Shown: positions 1 to 11,224, counted from the first letter of the stretch. The stretch: 64,000 nt of DNA from Periplaneta americana (GCF_040183065.1 NC_091121.1:37299287-37363286), one strand, 5' to 3'. Notes: generated by a model not told the origin, from the sequence alone. Made by a program: numbers and translations.

Positions 1-150
1 TTTAAGGAGCATGAGATCACAACTATTTCTTTTGTGCAGATAGCAAAAATATGAGATACTTAATTTGTTGTAAACTTTTAAATTAAGTATAAAAGAACAA
101 TGTACGTTGTCATTATTCTTCTTGATATAAAGACTACCACGCCCTTACCT

Positions 151-350
151 GTAAATTGAATATTTCGTTAATAAACGAACAATAAACAGTGTCGGCTTCT
201 TTGTCTTAATCGGGGTAAAATACTTCGACTTTTTTTCTGACGTATGTAGTGTAATTTGAATATTTCATTAATAAACAAAGAACAAAAATTATCAGCTTCT
301 ATGTCTTAATCGGGGTAAAATAATTCGACATTTTTTTTTAAGTATGTAGT
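151..350. repeat. Two-copy 100-bp tandem repeat
   Basis: Bases 151-250 and 251-350 align with no gaps over exactly 100 positions and differ at about 15 of them. Both copies contain the segments 'cttaatcggggtaaaat' and 'gtatgtagtgtaattt'. The rest of 1-455 is AT-rich with nothing recognisable. Confidence 0.8.
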
Positions 351-455
351 GTAATTTACTACTTCGTGACCAGCCTGGTACGAATATACGATCTGCTGAT
401 GTTCTTTACACGTTCTTTTTATGATAAATAAGAAAATATATTTTATTATATTAAT

Positions 456-1925
456 AACTAGCCGTACCCGTGCGCTCCGCTGCACCCGTTAGAAATAAAT
501 ATAAAGTAATTACATAATTAAAATAGGACATTTGATCCAGGGAACATTCGTGTTTGATAGAAGGATAAATTGTTTAATATATTACTTGATTTAAATTATA
601 TTTAAATAATTAAAATGGAATCATTTTGGTCCACAGAGCACTCATTTAGTGCAATGACAATTCCTTTAACATGTTTCTTAATTTTTATTACATGCATCCA
701 TAGTTCAATGAACATTGACATCATTTTCATTTAATGTGTATACTTTATTTTACTTGTTATATGTTTCATTGAATTATAGTAATAACTTAATTTTAACTCT
801 TGTTTTCTACGTATTCAGTAAATGGCGCTTGGCCCACTATGGTTCTGAACCCTTCAAATAACTTAAATAACTTAAATTAAATTAAATTATATATTATATT
901 ATATTATACTACATTATATTATACTACATTATATTATATTATATTATATTATATTATATTATATTATATTATATTATATTATATTATATTATATTATATA
1001 AAAAGTGTGTTGATAACGGATGTACCCCGATAAGTAAGTTTTCAATTTGTTATGGGGGCTCTTGAATCTCACGAGGAACAAATTTTATTTTACAACAGGT
1101 CAACATAATCTGCATTGCATTTAATGCATATGTATTTTATGTATTTTAGCTCGATGCAATTGAGCATAGTTAAAATTTGGATTATAAAATAATGAAATGC
1201 TAAGCTAACGTATTATTACTGCATACTAAATCAATACACTCTCGTTGGTCGTTAATTCTCTGAGATAAACATTATTTTAAGAAATACAGGAAACGAATAC
1301 ACAGAATAGCCTATCAAGTTTTCTGTGCATAAGAAGCTATTTTAATGTTACCTGTCCTCAATTCACTCAGAAGTTACTGTAATAACATTATAGCATTATG
1401 TCCATACAGAGAAACTACACTTTCCAATGGTGAAATAATAATTATTTATACAAATCGGTTAATTTAGCTTCCGATATTGCTTCATACGAACACAGAAACA
1501 TTTTCTGTAGGCTATCTTTCATAGCTTTCTATTGTTGTTGACCAAGGCCCCTTGTAGACGAAGTCATTTGTTTATTTCATTACACGGCCTTAGATGGCAG
1601 TTATTTTAATTTTAAACTCATTTATCTCATTAAATATCAGTCCTATCAAAATGTTTCAAAGAATAAAACTTATCGGAAATGATTTTTAAAGAAATATTTG
1701 TTATGTAACATTTTTCATAAAAATCAATAATAAGCGAGATATTTCGATTTATTTAATTCAGGCTTCCTTATAACCCCCCTTTTAAATAATGTATTTTGAA
1801 TGCCATATAGCCTATAATTTAAGTTACAACGAACTTAATTTATATTCCAATTTTCATCGAAATCCGTTCAGCCATTATCGCGTGAAAAGATAACAAACAT
1901 ATAGACAGACATACAAACAAAAATT
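456..1925 (+). mobile_element. Noncoding retroposon candidate
   Basis: The segment opens with 'ctagccgtacccgtgcgctc' and closes near 1855-1918 with 'cgaaatccgttcagcc', 'cgcgtgaaa' and 'ataacaaacatatagacaga'. From memory, this paired head ('CCCGYGnCTnCGnC') and tail ('aaatCGGTTCAGCC...GCGTGAAA..TAACAAACA') occur at the two ends of noncoding retroposons and RTE-related elements in many insects. Between the ends there is no long ORF, only AT-rich DNA and a pentanucleotide microsatellite. No target duplication could be fixed, so the two ends might belong to different insertions. Confidence 0.45.
885..1000. repeat. (ATATT)n microsatellite
   Basis: A pure pentanucleotide run of about 115 bp with two interruptions of the form 'actac' near 908 and 923. 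Confidence 0.95.
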
Positions 1926-2241
1926 TAAAAAAAGCGATTTTCGGTTTCAGGGTGGTTAATTATATATGTCAGGACCAATTATTTTTGGAAAATCGAAAAT
2001 TACGAGAAAAATTTCGGCTAGATTTATTATCAGTATAGATACAAAAATAATGAATAGGAGGTTAAGGGTTAACACGGAAAAAAGTGTCTGTAGTTAATAA
2101 GTAGAAGAATATTATATTGCTTTTGTTTTTTGGTCATAGTCCGTCTCTGCACTGTTATTCGCTGCATTACCCTCTCCCTGCCATAGTGGTGTGCGGGTTG
2201 CATTTCTATTGCGTCACAATTTCGTGGTGTTTGGCAACCAC

Positions 2242-2308
2242 TACTCTAGAGCAAAGTTAAAACGTAAAGGTGATAGTGCATCTCCTTGTTTTAGTCCACA
2301 GTGAATTA
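2242..2308 (-). pseudogene. RTE-like LINE reverse transcriptase fragment
   Basis: About 67 bp match the minus strand of the RTE-like LINE seen at 40,720-40,790. It encodes the conserved segment between the 'HCGLKQGDA' block and 'LSPLLF' of the reverse transcriptase. Both ends stop abruptly, so this is a scrap of the family found complete to its 3' end elsewhere in the window. Confidence 0.7.
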
Positions 2309-2363
2309 ATCATTTATACATTTGTTAATCAAATTAGACTAAACTTTGTATAGAGACTATATA

Positions 2364-3705
2364 CAGTAGCGAGCAAATTAATCCGAACAAAGCAATTACT
2401 TATGCAAAAACACTCAAACGGGGGAAAAAAAAAAGATCTAAGCCATACCTCAGTAATTTATGTGGCTTCCCTTGTTCCTAATAACATCTCTGAGACGATT
2501 TAGCATGGATTTCACTAATTTCCCACAAATATTCTTCATTTCTTCATCGCGAAACCATACACCAATGAGGGCAGAAATCATCTTCTCCTTTGTAGAACAA
2601 TTCAATTTTTGCATTCTTCTTTTGCAAATTGACCACAAGTTCTCAATGGGGTTGATGTCGGGTGAGTTGCCTGTCCAGGGGAGTACCTGAATATTCTTCT
2701 TGTTGAAGAATTCTGTAGTTTTTCGAGACGTATGGCATGGTGCCAGGTCTTGTTGGAACACACCTCTGCCATCCGGAAATGATTTTTGCAGCTGGGGTAC
2801 GATTCTGGTTTCCAATAAGTGAATATATTTGTCAGAATTCATCATTCCCTCGATAGGTATTAATGCTCCAGGCCCTTCATGTGTAAAACAATCCCAAAAC
2901 ATTACTTTAAGGGGGTATTTGGGTGCTTGTTGGAGATGAGCTGCTGTTACTTTTTCGGATCCTTTCCGTACGTAAGAAACACGGTGGCCGTGGACCTCGA
3001 AATGAGACTCATCAGAAAAAAGTACATTCTTCCAGTCATTCACTGTCCAGTGTTGATGTAATTTTGCCCACATTAAGCGTTTTTTGCACATAACAGGGGT
3101 TAGCAATTGCTTCTTAATAGGCTTACGAGCCCTTCGTCCAGCTTCCAAAAGCCTACGCCGCACTGCTGTGACGTGAATATTCGCCCCAGTGGTAGCCATT
3201 AACTCGCGGGTTAAGTCGACAGCAGTTAGTCTAGGATTTAATTTACTTTTCCTGACAAACGATCATCTGCAGGTGAAGTCTTCCTTTTCCGACCACAGTT
3301 TCCTTTTTTCTGGGGTGTGATGGATCCAGTCTCCCTGTATCGTTTTATGATCGAATTAACAGTAGCCAAACCGATGTGACATTCTGCAGCAATTTGCCTC
3401 TGTGTCATAGAAGAATGCTCTATTAATGTTATAATTTTAGACCGTTTTCGTGGAGTTGTATCCATTTGTGAAGACGACAGAATGTACACAGGATTGCAGT
3501 ATTAAGTCTTCAACACAACTGAAATGCTTATAAGTACAAAACGACAGGCAAAATGTCACATATTATAAAAAAAATAATGACAGACCTTCAACAATGGAAT
3601 TACACGTACTACGGATGTCAATTAAAGCGGTATGAGCAGCTGTGAGGCCAACAATGACAGAAAATGTAAAAATATGTCGTGTTCGGATTAATTTTCACGC
3701 TACTG
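2364..3705 (-). mobile_element. Tc1-type DNA transposon, complete
   Basis: A 1,342-bp element flanked by the TA target dinucleotide at 2362-2363 and 3706-3707. Terminal inverted repeats of about 26 bp begin CAGTAGCG and include 'AAATTAATCCGAACA'; they are nearly identical at both ends. The interior is filled by one transposase gene on the minus strand. Size, TA target and DD34E catalytic spacing place it in the Tc1 family. The good TIR match and the single coding lesion suggest a fairly young copy. Confidence 0.93.
2450..3465 (-). pseudogene. Tc1 transposase, one frameshift
   Basis: Cut-and-paste transposase (about 339 codons, normal for Tc1), acting on the TIRs of the surrounding element. 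The start is placed at the Met of 'MDTTPRKRSK' (3465), although an upstream Met at 3489 is also in frame. An N-terminal paired-type helix-turn-helix ('MTQRQIAAECHIGLATVNSI') is followed by the 'GRKRKT' linker. The catalytic domain shows the first Asp in 'LFSDESHFEV', the second in 'QQDLAPCHTS' and the Glu in 'SPDINPIENLW', with 34 residues between the last two (DD34E). One frame change near 3245, just after 'DDRLSGK', separates the DNA-binding and catalytic parts. No other lesion is apparent, so the frameshift is probably what inactivates it. Confidence 0.9.
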
Positions 3706-3707
3706 TA

Positions 3708-4317
3708 CATGCGGTATAACCACTGTATAAATTTTCACGTCTCTAGTTTGAATAGTTTAGAAAACTGAAGTTTTACATCAGTTTATGCCCATCCTGAAAA
3801 CAGCTAGAAATGAGAACTCCGCAAGGAATAATAGCTATATAGAACTGATGATGTAAACATTGAGTGCGTTAATGTATGTTCTATGAAATGGGTGTTACTG
3901 TTGTACACAGAGAGCGAGCGTTATGATGTGGATGGATACACAGAAAGAGTAAACAAACAGTGCAACACAGAAAGTTGCTATCGTGGCATGAGTAATAGTG
4001 CAGTTTGGAATTAAAGTTGGTATTCCTTGCCTCCACCCACTGCGACCGATTCGATTTAGTGAGTCGGTTGCAACTCACTCCCACACCATTTACGACCAAA
4101 TTGATGAATATTGCGCACCTGCACTGCTCAACTATTCAACCTAATTCGATAACACTTGTCACTCGATATAAACTGATCGCCATCCATCTTCGTGGACGGA
4201 GAACGCATCTATATAATCATAGTCTGCTTCGGTATATTCCACGCTTGAGAATTCATTATAATTTCAGCACTAATTTGAGTGGTTGGTGTGGTGTCAGACC
4301 AACATAAATTCTGGAAC
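3708..4317. other. Unassigned AT-rich stretch
   Basis: No recognisable family. An open frame of about 100 codons at 4005-4307 (+) has no motif and is in the same frame as the LINE that follows, so it may be degenerate upstream LINE sequence; the similarity is too weak to claim. Confidence 0.4.
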
Positions 4318-6026
4318 CTCCATTAAAAGATACCTCACAAGTTTTGTCTACAATACTATGCACCGTAGCAATGCCGCACTTCGATTATTGTGACGTTTTA
4401 TTAAGGGAAGAGGATGGTATTTTTGATGAAAAATGACTAAATTTTCAAAAAAAAAAATTTTTTCTTTAAAATAGTCTGCGATATGTGTGGATCGCCATAT
4501 TAAACTTCCTGCATTAAGGATTTTTAAATCACTCGCCCACTTTTATTGTTGTTTCCGGTAAATTAAATTTTCAAAACATTTTTTCTTTAAAATACCCTTT
4601 GATATGTGTGGAATGCATTGCATAAAATTTTGTGGGTATTTGTGCCCTTATCGGATGTTGAGACGTCATTTTTAAACTTCCTGCGCTATGGATTTTTAAA
4701 TCACACGCTCGCTTTTATCGGTTTCCAGTAACTTCATTTTTTTTTTGCTACATTGCCAGAAAAAATGTATATAATTTCAGAACTATTAAAGATACATGCA
4801 TCAAATTTAGAACAGACATTCTTTAGACTATTAGGAAACTTTTCTCTGTAACAGAATTTTGTTAATTGATTTCATTTTAAAAATACGACCGTTTGTTTGC
4901 AAGAAAGGAAATCAGGAGATTGTTACTAAATTTTAATTGTTTATTTTACAAATGTAAGGACAAATATCAAAATTCTGTTGCAGACAGTTTGTAGAACATA
5001 CTTTTGCAAATACATTGCAGAAAGTGTTTGAATCTATCTTTAAAAACGGTTTAGATATATCGGTTTTAGTACAATCCTGCATTGGGTATATTTTTTTTTT
5101 TCAAATTTGGGCCCCCAAATAATTTTTTTCAAAATATTTTTATTTGGTTGAGTTGCCACAGCTATGAGATCTCTACATACAAATCATTAATAATTTACAC
5201 CAAATAGAAAAAAGTTTTAAAAATACCATCCTCTCCCCTTAAGTGACCTAAGTTCTGAACTCTCAGTCAAGTTACAGCGAGTTCAGAATATGTGCGTCAG
5301 ATACGTATGCAACATTCGACGATATGATCACATATCACTGTCCTTCGAAAGTCTTTCGTGGCTCCGACTTAAAGAACGTAGAACTTTACACTCCTCGTCA
5401 TTGCTCTTTCGAATTCTGCACACTTCAACACCAAATTACCTTTCGTCTCGTTTCTCTTATCTATACTCTAACCACGACGTAAATACCAGATCACTTATCT
5501 ATGGCGCGTTAACTATAACTTCATAGAACATCTCGTTATTCATCATCTTTTACAGTATCCACCTCGCGACAATAGAATTCCCTGTCACAAAGTAATAGGG
5601 GCTGCAAGACAATAAACACTTTTAAAAACAGCTCAAAAGATAATCTTCTTAGCATTTCACTCCAATCATACTGAATTACACTATCATTGTCTACATTGTT
5701 ACTCCTTCCTTTAGTCATGCATCCTGATAGTCCTGTATTTTCAAAATTGTCTCATAATAATCTCTTTCTATTAGCTAATATTATTTTAAATATATTAACA
5801 TTCTATGTATTTTAGCTTAATTCTGCTACATAGTTTGTATTTCATTGTTTAATTAATAGTTCATAGTATTTTGTTGTTTAATTCGTAAATAAGTCTTGTA
5901 TACATGTAGCTCTTATCTAAATCAAATTGTTGAATTCTTTGTAAGTTCATATATATGTATCTATACTTTTTGGTGGTTGAGTGGAAGAGAAGGCCTTACG
6001 GCCTTAACTCTGGCAGCTAAAATAAA

Positions 6027-6028
<2 letters not shown>
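4318..6028 (+). mobile_element. CR1/Jockey-type LINE 3' part, split by a MITE
   Basis: C-terminal part of a non-LTR retrotransposon ORF2. Before the interruption the frame reads '...AMPHFDYCDVLL'; after it, it resumes with 'SDLSSELSVKLQRVQNMCVR' and 'YDHISLSFESLSWLRLKERR', a pattern typical of the region after the RT palm in CR1/Jockey-like elements. The codons flanking the 834-bp insertion (TTA and AGT) rejoin exactly if the MITE and one TTAA are removed. Further downstream the frame decays (frameshifts near 5500-5600). The 3' end 'gaaggccttacggccttaac' runs into an (ATT)n tail. A related copy lies at 36,270-36,800. Confidence 0.8.
4405..5238. mobile_element. TTAA-flanked MITE (834 bp)
   Basis: TTAA occurs at 4401-4404 and 5239-5242. 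The 20-bp terminal inverted repeats 'GGGAAGAGGATGGTATTTTT' and 'GGGGAGAGGATGGTATTTTT' differ at one base. The element is noncoding and AT-rich. It contains a degenerate internal duplication: 'ttcctgc..taaggatttttaaatcac' at about 4505-4532 recurs at about 4678-4705. A TTAA target is characteristic of the piggyBac superfamily, but the terminal GGG instead of the usual CCC is unusual, so the superfamily is uncertain. Confidence 0.85.

Positions 6029-6064
<36 letters not shown>
6029..6064. repeat. (ATT)n LINE tail
   Basis: Microsatellite joining the CR1/Jockey LINE end to the next, oppositely oriented RTE-like LINE. A second (ATT)n run with one interruption lies just beyond that LINE at 6523-6560. 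Confidence 0.95.
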
Positions 6065-6066
<2 letters not shown>

Positions 6067-6527
6067 TTACTGGCTTTTAAGGAACCCGAAGGTTCATTGC
6101 CGCCCTCACATAAGCCCGCCATTGGTCCATATCCTGAGCAAGATTAATCCAGTCTCTACCATCATATCCTACCTCCCTCAAATCCATTTTAATATTACTT
6201 TCCCATCTACGTCTCGGCCTCCCCAAACCTTTTTTTTTCCCTCCGGCCCCCCAACTAACAATCTATATGCATTTCTGGATTCGCCCATACGTGCTACATG
6301 TCCTGCCCATCTCAAACGTCTGGATTTAATGTTCCTAATTATGTCAGGTGAAGTATACAATGCGTGCAGCTCTGCGTTGTGTAACTTTCTCCATTCTCCT
6401 GTAACTTCATCCCTCTTAGCCCCAAATATTTTCCTAAGAACCTTATTCTCTAATACCCTTAATCTCTGTTCCTCTCTCAAAGTGAGAGTCCAAGTTTCAT
6501 AACCATGCAGAACAACCGGTAATATTA
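6065..6527 (-). mobile_element. RTE-like LINE 3' end (copy B)
   Basis: 5'-truncated copy of the window's most abundant LINE. On the minus strand it encodes the ORF2 C-terminus from 'REEQRLRVLENKVLRKIFGA' through 'RLRWAGHVARMGESRNAYR' to the end, with one frame break in the 'GRPEGK' region. It ends in the diagnostic 3' sequence 'gttccttaaaagccagtaag'. It sits between two (ATT)n runs, consistent with insertion into a microsatellite. Confidence 0.85.
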
Positions 6528-6560
6528 TTATTATTATTATTATTGTTATTATTATTATTA

Positions 6561-6907
6561 TGCACAGTTACACATACGAAGAGCCAAACATATGGCTCAA
6601 TGGCTGTTGGTCGAATCTCCACGCAGAAATAAGCGCACCTTTTCAGAGCCTAGTTCAGGCATGGGCATAAGGGAGGGGAGGTATAGATAATAAGAATTTA
6701 CTTCTTCCACAATATTTTGGACATAGCTGCTATGTTCACATCTACTGGTGACTACATGAACTTGACTTCTCTTCCGTTTACGGATGTACAGGCCCAGAAA
6801 CAAAATTTGAGCCATCCAGATGCAAAACATTGCGCATGTGCAGTAAACAGGAGCGCTTAAATGTATGATACTTGTGAACTGTCTTGCGAAGCTTGTTGCC
6901 TACATAG
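6561..6907. other. Unassigned stretch
   Basis: About 350 bp of mixed-composition DNA. A 77-codon minus-strand frame at 6597-6830 has no recognisable motif. Nothing else seen. Confidence 0.4.
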
Positions 6908-7882
6908 AGGAGTACAGTTTTTGGCCATATTTTATTTTTAATATATATTAATGACTTATTAAAAATTGACTTACAATGAGACGATGGTTTTCAATATTCT
7001 TATGCAAATGACACAGTTTTACTTTTTGGTGGAAAAACCTGAAATGATACATACAATAATTCAAATAATGGACTTGGACTAATAAAAAAAAAGGTTTGAC
7101 ATAAATTATTTTTCTACCAACGAAAATAAAACCATAATTATTCAATTCTCAATACCAGAAAAATGTAACAAACCTCCTACATCTATATTAAGTATTAAAT
7201 TACATAATCCTGATTGTTGCCTTATTCAGTGTAGAAGTCCTCTGAAGTTAATATTTAGGCATAATTTTCATTTAAAATGGAACCAACACATTAATTACCT
7301 TTGTAATAAATTACGTAAAATAATATATTTTGTTTTATTGAGGAATTACTTGTCAATAAGTTTATTACGTACAATAAACTTAACTTTATTTCAATCGGTA
7401 ATTATGTACGAAATTATAGGATGGAGTAGGTTATTTAAAACCAATTTTAATTCATTTTATTTATTACAGAAGAAAATAATTAAAATGTCTCTTCATAAAC
7501 CTATTGATTTTCCATCTCAAAAATTGTTTTTAGACTTTAATGTTCTTAAAATAAGACAAATTTATTATGTTTTTTTAATAAAATTCATACATAAAACTCG
7601 AAATAATTTTAAATTGTGTTCTCATATTTATGAAACAAGAGGTATGAATTCTTTAAGATTGTTTGAACCAAAATGCAACACTGCTACAGTATTTTATAAT
7701 AGTAGTAATTTAGGCCCAAGAATATATAACAAATTTATATTTAAATATCCTAATCTTGTCAATTCTAATAGTTCTAGTAAATAATAAATTCTGTTCATTA
7801 GAACGAGAACAACGAATGTACTATTAATACTAATGCTAACCGCCAATAACAATTTGTAAATCACTGTAGAAATATTTCATTC

Positions 7883-7884
<2 letters not shown>
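6908..7884 (+). mobile_element. CR1/Jockey-type LINE, 5'-truncated
   Basis: The fragment starts inside the RT domain: '(I)LFLIYINDLL' near 6918 is followed by 'FQYSYANDTVLLF', a degenerate form of the Y-x-D-D catalytic block with the first Asp replaced by Asn. After several breaks the frame reopens (7338-7784) with 'LLQKKIIKMSLHKPIDFPSQ', 'LDFNVLKIRQIYYVFLIKFI' and 'LGPRIYNKFIFKYPNLV', typical of the C-terminus. A short 3' UTR runs into (AAT)n. A distant relative lies at 44,500-45,530 (-). Confidence 0.8.

Positions 7885-7959
<75 letters not shown>
7884..7959. repeat. (AAT)n microsatellite
   Basis: About 75 bp of uninterrupted trinucleotide. It forms the tail of the upstream LINE and the 5' boundary of the next one. 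Confidence 0.95.
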
Positions 7960-9034
7960 TTTTCATAACATGGGAGGAGTAATAGTAGGAGGAAGAAGAA
8001 TAAAGTGTATAAGATTTGCTGATGACATGGCGTTGTTAGCAGAAGAGGAGATGATACTAAGGGATATACTACTGGAGCTAAATGACAGCTGTGAGCAATA
8101 TGGAATGAAGATAAATGCCAACAAGACGACGACCATTGTCATAGGAAGAAAAATACAGAAGATAAACTTGTGAATTCTAAATAAGACAGAAGAGCAAATG
8201 GACAGCTTCAAATACTTAAGGTGTACTATAAGCAGTAACATGAGCTTCAGCCAGGAAGTCAAAAGGAGAATAAGAACGTCAAAGAAAGCTTTTAATAGAA
8301 AAAGGATAATCTTCAGCGGACCTCTGGAAAAAGTACTAAGGAAGAGACTAGTGAAGTGCTCTGTCTGGAATGTAGCATTGTGTGGGGTAGAAACATGAAC
8401 ATTACGACGAAGTAAAAAGAAGCGACTAGAAGCATTTTAAATGTGGATATAGAGAAGAATGGAGCGTAGGAACTGGATAGACAGAATAAGAAACGAAGCT
8501 GTGTTGGAAAGAGTGGGTGAAGAAAGAATGATGGTGAAACTGATCAGAAAGAGGAAAAGGAATTGGCTGGGCCTCTGGTTAAGAAGTAAGTGGCTTCTGA
8601 AGTATGCTCTGGAAATAATGGTGAACGGTAGAAGAAATGGGGCAGAAAAAGATATCAGATGATAGACGACATTAAGATATAAGGAGTCCACACTCGTGGA
8701 GTAACGGTCAGCGCGTCTGGCCGTGAAACCAGGTGGCCCGGTTCGAATCCCGATCGGGGCAAGTTACCTGGTTGAGGTTTTTCCGGGGTTTTCCCTCAAC
8801 CCAATATGAGCAAATGCTGGGTAACTTTCGGTGCTGGACCCCGATTTTCACCGGCATTATCACCTTCATTTCATTCAGACGCTAAATAACCTGAGCGTCG
8901 TAAAATAACCCAATAAATAAAAGATATATGGATCATATGAGGAGACAAAGAGGAAGGGAGAAAATAGGAAAGACTGGAAAACGCTGGATTTGCAGTGAAA
9001 GACTGCGCGTGGGCAGAACACTATGAATGAAATG

Positions 9035-9036
<2 letters not shown>
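7960..9036 (+). mobile_element. RTE-like LINE, family 2, interrupted by a SINE
   Basis: The fragment opens at the RT active site: 'RFADDMALLAEEE' (F-A-D-D block), then 'MKINANKTTTIVIGRKIQKI', 'FKYLRCTISSNMSFSQEVKR' and 'MERRNWIDRIRNEAVLERVG'. Several stop codons are scattered through it. The 3' segment encoding 'RKDWKTLDLQ' continues after an inserted SINE (8682-8920) and runs into (AAT)n at 9037. A second copy is at 17,475-18,122 and an isolated 3' end at 11,225-11,320. Confidence 0.82.
8682..8920 (+). mobile_element. tRNA-derived SINE, 239 bp, with target duplication
   Basis: Flanked by an 8-bp direct repeat AAGATATA (8674-8681 and 8921-8928). The head carries RNA polymerase III promoter elements: A box in 'tggagtaacggtcagcgcg' and B box 'GGTTCGAATCC'. 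The body ('tggttgaggtttttccgggg', 'tttcattcagacgctaaata') and the A-rich tail 'aataaataaa' recur in other SINEs of the window. Inserted in the 3' part of the family-2 LINE. The promoter boxes look intact. Confidence 0.93.
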
Positions 9037-9072
<36 letters not shown>

Positions 9073-9135
9073 TACATATTTATTATCATTATTATTATTA
9101 TTATTAGTATTATTACTGTTATTGTTATTATTATG
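9037..9135. repeat. AAT/ATT microsatellite leading into the array
   Basis: (AAT)n to about 9070 is followed by (ATT)n from about 9078, so the strand bias of the trinucleotide switches at the boundary between the LINE tail and the SINE-derived array. Confidence 0.85.
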
Positions 9136-9145
9136 TTATTTTAAT

Positions 9146-9339
9146 GGGTTATTTTACGAGGGTTTTTCAACTGCTATATTTATGTAGCGTCTGAATGAGA
9201 TGAATGTGATAATGCGAGCGAAATGAGTCCAGGATCCAGCGCCGAAAGTTACACAGCATTTACTCTTAGTGGGTTGAGAGAGAACCCTGCAAAAACCTGA
9301 ACCAGATAACTTTTCCCAGCTGTTACTCCACATTGGTGA

Positions 9340-9370
<31 letters not shown>

Positions 9371-9618
9371 TTACTGTTATTGTTATTATTATTACTGTTA
9401 TTGTTATTATTATATTATTTTAATGGGTTATTTTACGACGCTTTTTCAACTGCTATATTTATGTAGCTTCTGAATGAGATGAATGTGATAATGCGAGCGA
9501 AATGAGTCCAGGATCCAGCGCCGAAAGTTACACAGCATTTGCTCTTAGTGGGTTGAGAGAGAACCCTGCAAAAACCTGAACCAAATAACTTTTCCCAGCT
9601 GTTACTCCACATTGGTGA

Positions 9619-9668
<50 letters not shown>

Positions 9669-9891
9669 TGTTATTGTTATTATTATATTATTTTAATCGG
9701 TTATTTTACGACGCTTTTTCAACTGCTATATTTATGTAGCGTCTGAATGAGATGAATGTGATAATGCGAGCGAAATGAGTCCAGGATCCAGCGCCGAAAG
9801 TTACACAGCATTTGCTCTTAGTGGGTTGGGAGAGAACCCCGCAAAAACCTGAACCAGATAACTTTTCCCAGCTGTTACTCCACATTGGTGG

Positions 9892-9929
<38 letters not shown>

Positions 9930-10172
9930 TGTTATTGTTATTATTATATTATTTTAATGGGTTATTTTACGTCGCTTTTTCAACTGCTATATTTATGTAG
10001 CGTCTGAATGAGATGAATGTGATAATGCGAGCGAAATGAGTCCAGGATCCAGCGCCGAAAGTTACACAGCATTTGCTCTTAGTGGGTTGAGAGAGAACCC
10101 CGCAAAAACCTGAACCAGATAACTTTTCCCAGCTGTTACTCCACATTGGTGAATTATTATTATTATTATTAA

Positions 10173-10208
<36 letters not shown>

Positions 10209-10431
10209 TGTTATTGTTATTATTATATTATTTTAATGGGTTATTTTACGACGCTTTTTCAACTGCTATATTTATGTAGCGTCTGAATGAGATGAATGTG
10301 ATAATGCGTGCGAAATGAGTCCAGGATCCAGCGCCGAAAGTTACACAGCATTTGCTCTTAGTGGGTTGAGAGAGAACCCCGCAAAAACCTGAACCAGATA
10401 ACTTTTCCCAGCTGTTACTCCACATTGGTGA

Positions 10432-10469
<38 letters not shown>

Positions 10470-10692
10470 TGTTATTGTTATTATTATATTATTTTAATGG
10501 GTTATTTTACGACGCTTTTTCAACTGCTATATTTATGTAGCGTCTGAATGAGATGAATGTGATAATGCGAGCGAAATGAGTCCAGGATCCAGCGCCGAAA
10601 GTTACACAGCATTTGCTCTTAGTGGGTTTGGAGAGAACCCCGCAAAAACCTGAACCAGATAACTTTTCCCAGCTGTTACTCCACATTGGTGG

Positions 10693-10728
<36 letters not shown>
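9146..10728 (-). repeat. Six-copy SINE-derived tandem array
   Basis: Six near-identical units start at about 9146, 9425, 9698, 9959, 10238 and 10499, with spacings of 279, 273, 261, 279 and 261 bp. All length differences are multiples of 3 and come from (ATT)n runs. Each unit is the reverse complement of the SINE body (see 8682-8920), but about 60 bp including the B box are missing: 'aaaacctgaaccagataact' passes directly to 'cagctgttactccac'. Units differ at only a few positions. Units 3 and 6 share 'ttggtggatt' where the others have 'ttggtgaatt'. The leucine-rich open frames in this region are translations of (TTA)n and are not genes. Confidence 0.92.
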
Positions 10729-10731
<3 letters not shown>

Positions 10732-11224
10732 TAATGTCGTCAGTACTTCTGTCTCCGTCGTAGTCTACTATTTCCAAGCTGTGTACCAGAGGCTTCATGC
10801 TTCATCATTATTCAAACAAGATAGCAACATAGCCAAAAGTCAATATTATTACCACCCCAACCACAATCACTACGTTAAGCACCACCTTAAACTCACCACA
10901 ACATTACCAACTCATGAACATCACTATTACCCTTCATCAACATCACAATCCCACGTGCTGGACCACAAATGCCTTCATCCGTCCAGGAATTCCAAATAAG
11001 CAGACTGGAAATGTGTATTAACCAAGTAAATTAAAGCTTTTTGTCGCCTTTAAAAAGGCACAAAAGCTCACACTTCTATTAATTTCTGTTCCTTACTATT
11101 TTACATTATTGAGAACTGTCTCTGTGTTCGAGTGTTTATCATATTTGCTATGAAATCAGATATTTGCATGTTCAAACACAGCCAAAACCGACGGGCTTTA
11201 AAGGAAAATGTGTGAGGTCATAAA
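10729..11224. other. Unassigned stretch
   Basis: C-rich on the plus strand at 10,840-10,990 ('caccccaaccacaatcac'). Contains a near-perfect hairpin at about 11,035-11,067 (arms 'agctttttgtcgccttt' and 'aaaaggcacaaaagct'). No family recognised. Confidence 0.4.

Noticed and set aside
9812-10999. Leucine-rich open frames at 9812-10000 and 10613-10999
   Set aside because: They translate (TTA)n microsatellite plus SINE-derived array sequence; no codon conservation between units.
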